Shown here piece after piece: positions 52,601-62,524 of a stretch of 64,000 nucleotides of DNA. Where the stretch lies: the NCBI GenBank assembly GCA_025094145.1, contig JALLLS010000010.1, forward strand, positions 558,001 through 622,000. Reading direction: 5' to 3'. The notes under the pieces were generated by a model. The model saw only the letters and a program-made list of their open reading frames with translations, did not search any database and was not told the DNA's origin. The stretch is from Spinellus fusiger. Taxonomy: Eukaryota; Mucoromycota; Mucoromycetes; Mucorales; Phycomycetaceae. The position numbers and the translations under genes were made by a program. Within the stretch, counting starts at the first letter, position 1, and every line of letters starts with the position of its first letter.

Positions 52601-53748
52601 CCTGTAAAGTACAATGGAAGACGTAGAGAAGATAAGACATCTTCAGAAAAGAATATTTGTCAGGTCTTTGGTGTCCCTCTTGATACTGCTGTACGAATAT
52701 CAAGAGTATCGGATTCTTATGAACTACCCTGCATTATACATCGCTGCATTGAATACTTAGAGGCTAAGAATGCAACACAGGAAGAAGGCATTTATCGATT
52801 GAGTGGAAGTGCTGTGAAGATTAATATTCTTAAGAAGAGATTCAATGAAAGTAAGTGGAATAAATCTGTTTTTTTTTTAGAAACTAATAACACACATATT
52901 CTAGAGGGTGATATCAATTTACTCTGCCTCGATGAATTCCATGACATTCATGCCATTGCTGGACTACTCAAGTTATGGCTTCGTGAGCTTCCTGGCCATG
53001 TTTTATGTCAGGAGTACCTGGCAGACTTTATACTTGTACTTGGTAAGTATCACCTGAAAACCATAGACTTGACTATCTCTTCATGACACTTAGATCTTAT
53101 TGAACGGTCAGATCGTATCAACGAGCTCAGAAGACTTATCTCCATGCTTCCTCTCGCCAACTACACTCTACTGAGAACATTGACTGCTCATTTGATTCGT
53201 ATTATTCAGAATTCACATACGAACAAAATGACACTACGTAACATTGGTATTGTTTTCTCCCCTACTCTGAGGATTCCTGCCAGTATATTCTATCTGCTGC
53301 TAAGTGAATTTGATGAGATCTTCTGGGCTAACAAAGAAACAATACTGAAAAAAAGTATTGGCTATTCTCCCTATTGTTTACAAGACTCAGATATATATGA
53401 GAGTATTCACCCAACACAGACAATGCCTAGTGTTGTGGATTTCCCAGCCAAAGCATCTCCCGACACCTTACAGCAGCTCAGCACAGAGAATTGGAGAAGG
53501 CTCCATAGAATCAGCGCTCACTACAAAGAAGGAGCGCCTCAGTCCATTATTGGATTAGAAGCATGTATTGATGGTAATAATAGCCAGTGATGTATTAAAT
53601 AGAAACTGATACAACCTAACCCTATCTAGGTCCTGTAGCAGTAGAAGACGAAGACGAGGCCGATGATCTGTGTCTTCGCCATGAAGAGGATGAATACACC
53701 GATACAGAAGATGAAGATGATGCTTATCCTACTAATGTTCTCCACTGA
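49658..53748 (+). CDS. BEM3: PX-PH-RhoGAP protein, Bem3 type
   Basis: GTPase-activating protein for Cdc42/Rho in cell polarity. Nine exons: 49658-50521, 50694-51044, 51162-51260, 51315-51428, 51477-51587, 51686-52850, 52905-53042, 53094-53573 and 53630-53748, about 1146 aa, near the yeast Bem3 length. An N-terminal coiled coil (ERLFSIIERQRDIIKGLRED) precedes the PX domain (about residues 340-475: ELWKIEKLYSDFLTLDAQ, IERYLQHAINL), the PH domain (about 477-590: LKQGYLTKRGKNFGGWKTRYF, DRDEWLAALSQC), a Ser-rich linker, and the RhoGAP domain (about 840-1040: VFGVPL, Arg finger in EEGIYRLSGS, GDINLL, LLKLWLRELP, NKMTLRNIGIVFSPTL). The tail is acidic (VEDEDEADDL, TDTEDEDDAY). The exon 6-7 intron (52851-52904) is 54 nt and stop-free. 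Confidence 0.92.
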
Positions 53749-53923
53749 ATTATATTTTATACTGTAAGATAGACTTGAGTCTATACCCACTATCATATAT
53801 CATCTGCATTCTATTGCTCGTGCTTTAGCTGTATCAGAAATAAAGGCAGCGTAGTGTAGTGCAGTCTTTTTCATAAGTCCGCTTATCCTTCTATGTAGCT
53901 CCATTCCACTTGTATACCTTGTC

Positions 53924-54637
53924 ATGACATGTCATAAGAGATCTGTGTCATGTACAGCCATTCCCAATTACTCATCCCTGCGTTCAAGAACAGCTTCAGA
54001 AAACAGCATGTTGGGGAGATTTGTCATTACTTCTGAAAGTGAAGAGAACACTTATTCACTCGACCAGCATCCAAGTGAGCAAAGTACGAGTGCAAGTACG
54101 AGCAACTCACATACAGCTAAGACTAGTACAGCATTTCATAATAAACCTGTGAAGAAGACTCCCCTAGTGTCCAAGGATAGAATGAAAAGTGAACTGTCTT
54201 CACTGCTTACTCAGGGCAATACTATGTTTTCTCTTCCAACTGTCTGTCTGTTTTCACAAACAGCACTATCCAATGAATACTCCAATGAAAAAGACATTGC
54301 GCCTTTTGTTTATCCAGCAACTACTTCCTTGGAACACATTACTATGCTTATTGGCATGTTACAGTCTTTATTAAGAGTGGTGGATGAGACACCTTCTGAT
54401 GACGAAGAAGAAGAGACTCATGACGAGTGGTGTAGAGAGACTTGCTTCAATGAACAAGACACTGCTGCTACAACAGAGACAGAGACAGAGACAGAGACCT
54501 TTGCTATCCTTGGTATGAACACCTTCAAGGTTGCATTATGGAATGAAATGTGTGATCACTACAAGGATGGAGTCACACACAAGGATGACCTGTGTTTAGT
54601 AAGAAAAGATAAAAGATTCTATATCAAATGGCCCTAA
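53924..54637 (+). CDS. Unrecognised ORF downstream of BEM3
   Basis: A single-exon ORF of 237 aa starting 176 bp after the Bem3 stop. I do not recognise it. The N-terminal half is Ser/Thr-rich. The middle (LEHITMLIGMLQSLLRVV, about residues 137-154) looks amphipathic, followed by an acidic stretch and an ET-repeat (TETETETET). The C-terminus (FKVALWNEMCDHYKDG) is non-repetitive. It could be a short independent gene, or the 3' part of an unusual transcript of BEM3. Composition is not obviously random, but no family supports it. Confidence 0.45.
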   Translation: MTCHKRSVSCTAIPNYSSLRSRTASENSMLGRFVITSESEENTYSLDQHPSEQSTSASTSNSHTAKTSTAFHNKPVKKTPLVSKDRMKSELSSLLTQGNTMFSLPTVCLFSQTALSNEYSNEKDIAPFVYPATTSLEHITMLIGMLQSLLRVVDETPSDDEEEETHDEWCRETCFNEQDTAATTETETETETFAILGMNTFKVALWNEMCDHYKDGVTHKDDLCLVRKDKRFYIKWP

Positions 54638-56277
54638 CATATCCCTATAGATTATTATAGTGTCCTCAAAATATGCAGATGGGATAATTACAAGTCATAT
54701 GCAGCTATTGAAGAAATCACTGTTTGAATCACAAATAGTAAATAGTGTAGGTCTCTCTCTTATCATTAACAATATTATACTAACACATCCATTTGAATAA
54801 GAACCACTCTGCTGATAAAATAGGGAGTCATCTAGTGACATTGGCACACTACTGGTTTGGTCAGATAGAAGATATAAAGGAGGGTCAAGGGCTCTCTTTG
54901 TAAATAAAGATAGAAATAGTACAGAGAAGAATCCGTTAAAAGGGACAAAAGACTAGTGAGATGGATACACTTAACCAGCTTACATCTCTACCTTTGTTAT
55001 AAACTCTCTCATTAGTTGTTACTTATAAAAAGAAAAGAGTATTAACTACCACGCTAACAGTTAAATAATACAGAGCCAGCAGCCACTTGGCCTACTGCGA
55101 GAATTTTGCAACCTACGCTTTGCTTTGGGGGGAGAATTGACTCTTCTTGATGGGTCATGACTGCTAGCACTTTGTACTCATAACTCAAGCCAATGCTTAT
55201 CAGAGTTGTGTTTTTACAGTTGATATAAACAGTGTGTTAAAGTGTTAGTATTTTATTTTAGATTCAACATAATAATAATAAATATATAGACCAAGAACTA
55301 AAGTACTATTATGTAAACAATATTAATAGTAGATCTACCTTCTCTTCCTGGTATTCGTGAGTTCTGGAGATCCAAGAGAATTCTAATCCTACTTGTGGCT
55401 GTTTTATTTTTACGATTTGCCAACTGTTAGTTTCTCGTTTTTAGTGTATAAGACTCAAGGTAATATTATTCTGTATACTGCTTAGTATATCTCTTCTCAG
55501 CGTGTCTTGGTTGTGCTGTATGAAATTCAGGCGACCTTGCTCAATGTTAGCATACATATCTACTCTATACTGATAAAAAGGGCCTTCCAAATAAATGCAA
55601 GTGATTGAAATCATTTCTGTACATCAATCTAAAGCAGCAGTGTTTTATTGTGCTTATCATGATATTCTGTTTATTGATTGAGCATGTATTTATGGTCCAA
55701 CCTGACTGTCCTGTAGGAGAAAAAAGTACTTATTTCATAGAATTATATGACTGATTCATCTCACTAATTCTCTGCAGTAAGCGGCTATTTCTTAGTCTTA
55801 TCACAATGTCACTAATATCTGTTTGGCATTTATCATTATTTGGACAGTTAGGAGGACTTTTGTACAAATGACCCTACTCACAACAGCATGTATATCAAAT
55901 ACTCGGGCCTGCTGTCTCAGCTTCTTTTATATCAGTGTCAATTCTCTCGATATCAACCTCTATTCTCTTGTTTTGTTGGTTTACAGAATTAAGAGGACTT
56001 CTGTGATGATTTCTTCGAGAATTTCCTGGCTGTTAGAAGTTTTGAGTAGTATATGTTTTGATTTGGCATTCAAGTAACTTTAAAAAGAAGGGAAAAAAGA
56101 GTACTTCTATGGTTCCTGATTACTAATTTCTGGGTTTCATATTTCTTGTTTGTTCACCCACTCACTCAAAAAAAATACTCACATGCCCCGCAGAATGGTA
56201 TTAGCTATTTATTTGTCTGCTCGAAATAAGGCCTAAATGTCTAGTGAAATAATGCATCCAACAGAAGAATGTGACAG

Positions 56278-56308
<31 letters not shown>

Positions 56309-58296
56309 AATTGGCTAACTGCTAAGGAGCTTGTTTTTTAATATATACGAAGATAGCACCCTAAAAGCAATTGAATGATATTTGGGAGATGCTCTGATGA
56401 TATGTACTACAATAGACTCCATCAATTACTAAGAAACTTGCCAATGACTTCTATGCTGTCTTATTGAGACAGTCTTCTTTATGCATTGGTATTGTTAACT
56501 ATGTGTTCAAGAGATTCATTTAGTTATATCAATAATAATATTAATAATAATAAAGTAAGAAAACTAGAAATGAAGTCTGTATTTCGATATAACCGACTCT
56601 TGCTTTTCCTCACTCTTTGCTAGTGTAATGAGTATTTTCCGTATCCATCTATAACCCTATATATGTAATAAAATACCAGAGATTTCTTACAGAAGACTTG
56701 TGAATTCTTATTTATTGTTTATTTATTTTATTAATCAATGTAATTTATTTATTTGTGCTTATGACGAACACTACTTGTACTTTTGATAAACATCTGTTTT
56801 CTTGAAGAAGAAGAAACATTAGTGTCTAAATAGAATACATATGTATCTATGCTTATTTCTCTTCTTTAAGCTATAGAAAGAAAGAAAAAAATGTACAACA
56901 AACAAGCTGCTACACATAGACACTAGCTTACTTGGTATTTTTTATTTTCAATACAAACAGAAGTATTTATAAAGTATTTCACTGTATATTGTCTCTATTA
57001 TGTAAGCATATATGCATTGATAGTCTTATACAAATTGTATTTATTTATGTATTTATATACTAAATTATAATATATATATGCAGCTGCATGTATTGTAAGC
57101 ATACATCTCTGCTTTCTTACTATTGACTTATATGCAGCGGTCTTTAATTATACTCACAAACAAAAAAATCAATTTCAGATGAATCTGTCTTTATTATTCT
57201 TTGAATTTACATCTCTTTTACCACTTGTACCATATACTCTGCTAGGCAGACTCATGGCACTAAAGATCAAAGGTATAAAAAATAGAGCAACTGTATAGAA
57301 TAAACAGTATTGGTGTTTTCTCTATACTCTAGATCTGCCGTTGAGATAATACATAAGTCTACATTATGCAGTGTGTGAGTTCGAAAGTCAAACATAATTT
57401 CCGCTTGGTGTTTCTTGTTACTATTATTTGTCTTCTGTCTATATGTTTCATTTGACCCAACCTATTATATGCTGTCCTAGTAGTCTTTTGTCCCGTGGTC
57501 TCAAATTATACACTCAAATCCAACATACATAAAAGCTATGTTTTCATGCAGTGTACTTTGTCTTTACAAAAGACAATAGTTAGGCTATTGAAGTATATTC
57601 ACCGCTGTGTTTCCAATTCCAATTCCAATTCCAAGAAAATACATGTGTAGCTGAAACACTTGAATGGAATAGTACCATAAATGACTGTCACACAAAAAAG
57701 AAGGTATTGTTTAAATTTGGCTATTGAAATGAAAAAAAGAGATATATACAACAGTGTATGTACTTAGAATGTCAAGGAACAGATACATGTACCCCAGTTG
57801 AAGAATTAATAGAGTCTATAGGACATAGGACATCAGTGTGGCATGGTGTTAATTGGGTTTCCAAATACGGACATCTAAACTTGAATCTAAAAAAAATAGA
57901 CCCCTTTCTTTTTACATGTCAACCTGGCCAGTGAAAACACAAAAGAAACACTGAATAGTTTTGTCAAAAGTAATAAGCTCTTTCTTGCTCATATGAATGG
58001 CAATTAACTCTTCCGTAATGACAGTTTCAACACCATGGACAATAGTGACTGTGTAAAATTTACCAGAGCCACAGAACTTATTACCCACGCTTGATGCATA
58101 TAGTTTGAATGAGTGCTCTCATAGCAGCAAAAGTCACGGTGAATTAAAATAGGGTGACTGCATAACATTGTTTCAAACTCACACAGTAAAGTCTACTCAT
58201 CTCAGGGCATATGAAGTTGATGACGCGACTCTATTGATTAGATTCATATTTATACTATAAGTCAATCAATAAACTGACTTTTTTCTTTTCTTTACA
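54638..58296. other. Gene-poor AT-rich region
   Basis: No convincing ORF or spliced gene. Contains dispersed repeat copy B (56145-56350), an AATAAT run (56530-56550), and a short TTCCAA tandem run near 57610-57635. Confidence 0.6.
56145..56350. repeat. Dispersed repeat, copy B
   Basis: Direct-orientation homologue of 1-180. It has an extra A15 run after the T run, forming a T15A15 stretch, and a few indels. Same shared blocks as copy A. Confidence 0.8.
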
Positions 58297-59169
58297 ATGA
58301 CTCAACCTACTCCCCGCACCAACGCTTTTTCTCGCCCTCTCAGCCGTGCCCGTTCTCGTTCTCCAGAAGAACGTCGGGTTAGATCCCGTGTTCGCTCTCC
58401 TTCTCCTCATCCTTTTCCTTCCCGTTCTCTGTCCCCTGTGCGTGGTCGTCGCCACACATGGCTCTCAGAATTCGACCTGGTAATTCGAAGAATCCACTGG
58501 TGTAGGTCGGTGACGGCTGCAGTGATGGGTAATGATAATGATATTATTGATATTATTGACACTAATATTACTGATATAGACGATCGTGCACTTATCGGTG
58601 GTAGTAGAAGAGTTGGCCGGATTCCGTCAAACCGTGCCATGTATGGTCGTGTTGTGTCTTGTCGAGTCACTCCTACCCATGTTCTTTTCGGCCTTGTTCC
58701 TTCTGGCCGTTCCCCATCAGGTGTAGATTTATTTGCACGGGATTCTTCTGGCCGTTTCCTTTTTTCTGGACGTGCTCCTGGCCGTGTGCCTTATGGCCGT
58801 GTGCCATCTTCTGGCCGTGCTGTCTCTGGCCGTGTGCCTTCCTCTGGTCGTGCTGTTTCTGGCTCTTCCTCTGGTCGTGCTGTTTCTGGCTCTTCCTCTG
58901 GCCGTGCTGTCTCTGGCCGTGTGCCTTCCTCTGGTCGTGCTGTTTCTGGCTCTTCTTCTGGTCGTGTTGTTTCTGGCCCTGTGCCTTCTTCTGGTCGTGC
59001 TGTTTCTGGCTCTTCCTCTGGTCGTGGTGTCTCTGGCTCTTCCTCTGGCCGCGTTGTCTCTGGCCCTGTGCCTTCTTCTGGTCGTGCTGTTTCTGGCTCT
59101 TCCTCTGGTCGTGTGCCACCTGTCTCTTCTTCTGCCTCAGGGCACTCACCTTCATGTGGTCCTGATTAA
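58297..59169 (+). CDS. SR-type N-terminus with SSGRAVSG repeats
   Basis: A 290-aa ORF in an AT-rich setting, itself much more GC-rich than its flanks. Residues 12-50 are SR-like ([28 protein letters not shown]). Residues 75-95 are acidic and Ile/Asp-rich ([17 protein letters not shown]). From about residue 150 to the end it is built of repeats of SSGRAVSG and [12 protein letters not shown], rich in Gly, Arg, Ser and Val. Gly/Arg/Ser-rich low-complexity regions are typical of RNA-binding or condensate-forming proteins; that role is inference. The ATG at 58297 follows a pyrimidine-rich leader. Other frames and the minus strand (59206-58673) are also open across the repeat, so the strand rests on the non-repeat N-terminus. 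I know no named family with this repeat. Confidence 0.6.
   Translation: MTQPTPRTNAFSRPLSRARSRSPEERRVRSRVRSPSPHPFPSRSLSPVRGRRHTWLSEFDLVIRRIHWCRSVTAAVMGNDNDIIDIIDTNITDIDDRALIGGSRRVGRIPSNRAMYGRVVSCRVTPTHVLFGLVPSGRSPSGVDLFARDSSGRFLFSGRAPGRVPYGRVPSSGRAVSGRVPSSGRAVSGSSSGRAVSGSSSGRAVSGRVPSSGRAVSGSSSGRVVSGPVPSSGRAVSGSSSGRGVSGSSSGRVVSGPVPSSGRAVSGSSSGRVPPVSSSASGHSPSCGPD
58795..59130. repeat. Coding minisatellite encoding SSGRAVSG
   Basis: Tandem units of about 24-33 bp (CTTCCTCTGGTCGTGCTGTTTCTGG type) with small variants, in frame with the 58297-59169 ORF. Confidence 0.9.
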
Positions 59170-60310
59170 GATTTAGTTTCCCCTTCTCTTTCTCCTTTTC
59201 CACCACATATGCGCCACCAACACCACCACCTTCTTCTCCTCCTTCTCCACCAAATATGCACCACCACCTTCTTCTCCTCTACCTATGCCATCATCTCATC
59301 CTCCTCCATCACTAGTACAGAAATTACACATACACACATACACACATACACACATATATACATACACACATACACACATATATACATACACACACACATA
59401 CATACATACATACAGTTCATCTAGTCATACATTTATTTATTAATAAAAATACATAGAGAGATTAAGAGAGAGAGAGAGAATATCCAAGACTAAGATGATA
59501 TTTTACTGTATTTTAGATAGCGATAAACAGACAAAGGATACTTAACAGAAATATATTAGATTGTTGGTTTTATCTGGCAATTGGGAAGGTATTTGTACTA
59601 GTGCCATCAGGCTACCATCCCATAGCATAGCTAAAGAAAGCAAACACATAATGGATCCTTACATCCTTTTTCATAACAAAAATATGAGGAACAACCAATG
59701 CGGACACAGGTTGGTGTAGTAGTAGTGGGACTATGCAAAGACAAGATGACTCTCACAACACACAGATGTTAGATTATGAATCGTGGTTGCTGCTGTCTCT
59801 AATGATTCATTTCTATGCTGGGATGCTACTTGTCTTTTGTCTCAGTCTAATCACCTGATTTACCCATGATGTTGTCTATCAAATAAATCACCAACACTGA
59901 AATCACAATAGACATGTTCTATCTCTCTTTTTGGTTGTCTGAGTGTTGGGTGTAAGAACCTATGCTACCAATACACTGAATCCAGGTCAATCATATAAAT
60001 AAAAACTCGGCAGCATATATTCCCTGAATTCCCTGTGCCTTAGAAAGATGAGACCCATAGCTTTTTCTACAGATCTGCTTTGATTGATGATGTACCAAAA
60101 GACTCGTCAAACCTACTGATTAGAATTGAGTAAAAGCTACTGTCATTCGTTCACCGGGTAGTAGTTAGCTGGATGGCGACTCTACAAGAGAGACAAATAT
60201 GAGCTACACATCAGAGCAAAGCGGCTTATACTGGCCAATACATAAATGGCTCATCCAAATTTGCAACACTTTCAATTCCAAGTAGTCCTTATTTCTATAC
60301 CATTCTTTAG
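59170..60310. other. Intergenic region with CACATA microsatellite
   Basis: About 59323-59416 is a CACACATA/TACATA array. The rest is AT-rich with no gene seen. Confidence 0.6.
59323..59416. repeat. CACATA-type microsatellite
   Basis: Mixed (CACATA)n and (TACA)n units. Confidence 0.9.
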
Positions 60311-60312
60311 TA

Positions 60313-61390
60313 CAGTCTCAGGCAAAAGATTAATAAAGGTTTTGTTTTCCGACTTCTATTTTGCTCAATATATATATTGATATATATTTACTTATTCCTC
60401 ATTTCTTCTTTTTCCGCTATAACATCCATTATGTCCAACACCACTGAACAAGCCACCAAGCCTATTGGAAACAGAAAGAAGAATGTCGACGACTTTAATC
60501 GTAAACTCATTGTACACGAGGCTACTGTAAATGACACCAGCCAAGTAGAGATTGCAGCCATGATTGGTATCAGTGTTCCCACTATCAGCCTTATCGTGAA
60601 GAAATAAAGGGAAACTGGCTGCTTCAAAGCAAAGAAGAGCTTTGGGCGCAATTCAATTCTGACGTAGAAGGATGATAAAGAGTTTATATACGAGATGGAA
60701 AGGGATTTATTTTAGACAATAGATCAACTTTGCAAGCAGATGACCACCAAAGTGTGCATGGGCACTTTTAGAGAAATGATAAAGAAGATTGGCATTTCTT
60801 CTTTGAGGGTTGTTAAGAAACCTTCTCTCAGCATTAAACACAAGAAGTTGAGGCTTACTTGGACTAGGACCTACCTTCACTGGACCAAGGAAGACTGGAG
60901 AACGGTCATCTGGTCCGATGAGTCAAAGTTCCAGCTAATGAGCAACAACCACCGCAACAGGGTGGTGCGCAGGAAGAAGGAGAGATGGTTCTCTCAAAGC
61001 CCTGACCTGAACCCAATTGAACATCTTTGGGAGAAACTAGGCAGAGCAGTTCGGAAGAGGATGACTCCATAAAGAACTTTTCAGGATCTGAAGGCTCTCC
61101 TGGTCCAAGAATAAAACAAGATCTCCAAAGAAGTTACCAACAACTTCATTTCCAGCATGGGGCGAAGATGTAGGGCTGTCATTGAGGCCAAGGGTGGAAA
61201 CACCAAATATTAAGGGTTTCCACCTAATAAATTTTTATATATTATCTTGTTGACCTTCTATATACTTCATCCAATTTTCAAGTCTCTACTGTGTGTTTAA
61301 TGTGTATTTTTATTAAAAGTAATAAGTATTTCCCCAAACAAGAATTCATGTCGAAAAATGAAACCTTTATTATTTTTTTGCCTAACACTG
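60313..61390 (+). mobile_element. Internally deleted Tc1 element with intact ends
   Basis: Left end CAGTCTCAGGCAAAAGATTA (60313) and inverted right end CAGTGTTAGGCAAAAAAATA (61390 inward) match well, with TAATAAAGG following in both. TA flanks each side (60311-60312 and 61391-61392), the expected Tc1 target duplication. The element is 1,078 bp. It contains transposase remnants with the middle of the catalytic domain deleted. Confidence 0.9.
60431..61215 (+). pseudogene. Tc1 transposase remnant
   Basis: The N-terminal helix-turn-helix fragment (QATKPIGNRKKNVDDFNRKL, VEIAAMIGISVPTISLIVKK) stops at 60607. A later frame has MTTKVCMGTFREMIKKIG, the first catalytic Asp in VIWSDESKF, then jumps from RNRVVRRKKE to SQSPDLNPIEHLWEKLG, so the region with the second Asp is missing. 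A stop follows at MTP, and RRCRAVIEAKGGNTKY marks the ancestral C-terminus. Closely related to the 44106-45483 copy. Confidence 0.85.
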
Positions 61391-61392
61391 TA

Positions 61393-62524
61393 CTACCAGA
61401 TATAGCTTACTCATTGAGGCTGCTGATGGGTGTGTTGAGCGGGAACGCCAACGCCGCCATAGAGTGCAAAGACTCCTGCAGCAACAGACGCTGTATCCTC
61501 ACTTCTCCTCCGATCTCTCCTCTACCACCCATTCTTAACCCGTTTAGCAAAGTCAGAAGCTGCTAGTGTAGTTGCTGTATTTATGTCCTCAGGATTGTCC
61601 GAGTTGCTCTAATTATCCCTCGTTGGATATCGAATCACCACAGGATGACGGTTATCTTTTTGGTGTCCTGGTTTCCTTGCTGACTTTATGGCCTTTTGGA
61701 TGTCTATTCATAATTCTCATTTACAATCATTACCCACTTTTCATCATTTTTTCCCTCATTGAGGTTTTATATTCTCTTTTCTTTTTGTTTCCTCTCTCTT
61801 TGCATTTTTTTTTCATTTATGTATTTGAAGTGTTTCAATGTTTATTCTTATTTATTTTTCAAAAGTTCTCATAGGGTGGCTGACATGCCCAATGCGCGAA
61901 TAGCAAACCACACCCAAAATAAAAAAATACTTTAAACTGCACTACCAGATATTGACAGAGAACTTGAATAATTCCCATTAGAAACAAATAATGCCAATGA
62001 ATTTATTTACCCTTTGGAGCTTTTATTTTCCGTTAAACATCTGTGTAAAAGAAGTATCCCCGACGATAGTGCCAGTCCTGCCAATAATAATAATAATAAA
62101 AAAACGAAAGAAAATTTAACCCACTCTGGTGATCTCTAGGGCTATTTTATGCAGGAAAGGTTATGTTTAAACAACCATTTACAAATCATTAAGTGTAGAC
62201 ACAAAATACCAATGCAATATCTATTTTTTTTTCTTGTGCCATGTCTCAATAATTTAGAGATTATGCAAGGTAAAATGGTAAATCGTTTAATTTTAGGTTA
62301 AAATCCCGTGTACCCTTGTGGAAGATATGAGTATTTAATACCAAAAGTAATTACTGCAAAGTGTTTATGGCTTATACTTGTTTTTTTAATAACAAAACAC
62401 AGTACTAAATACACATAAGAGTGACCTCAAGTTTTTATATAAATAAAGGAGTCTTCTTCAGTGTCATTTACGCTTGAATTCGAAGTCGGAAAGTTTCACC
62501 TAGGCATAGAGAGACGTCTCTTTA
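61393..62524. other. Repeat-derived segment and intergenic DNA
   Basis: Adjacent to the Tc1 right end. A 12-bp direct repeat ACTACCAGATAT (61392-61403 and 61941-61952) brackets about 540 bp. The right part of this (61835-61945) is the inverted partner of 43995-44105. The 61393-61560 part is GC-richer and may be decayed transposon coding sequence. From 61953 to 62524 nothing is recognised. Confidence 0.5.
61835..61945 (+). repeat. Dispersed repeat end, copy 2 (inverted relative to 43995-44105)
   Basis: Shares AGTTCTCATAGGGTGGCTGA-type and GCCCAATGCG blocks with the 43995-44105 segment in inverted orientation, and ends TTTAAACTG, the complement of a CAGTTTAAA terminus. Confidence 0.75.

Noticed and set aside
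58673..59206. Minus-strand 177-aa Gln/Lys/His-repeat ORF
   Set aside because: It lies entirely over the SSGRAVSG coding repeat. The plus-strand ORF has a non-repetitive N-terminus and pyrimidine-rich leader, so the minus ORF is likely a shadow, though not disproved.
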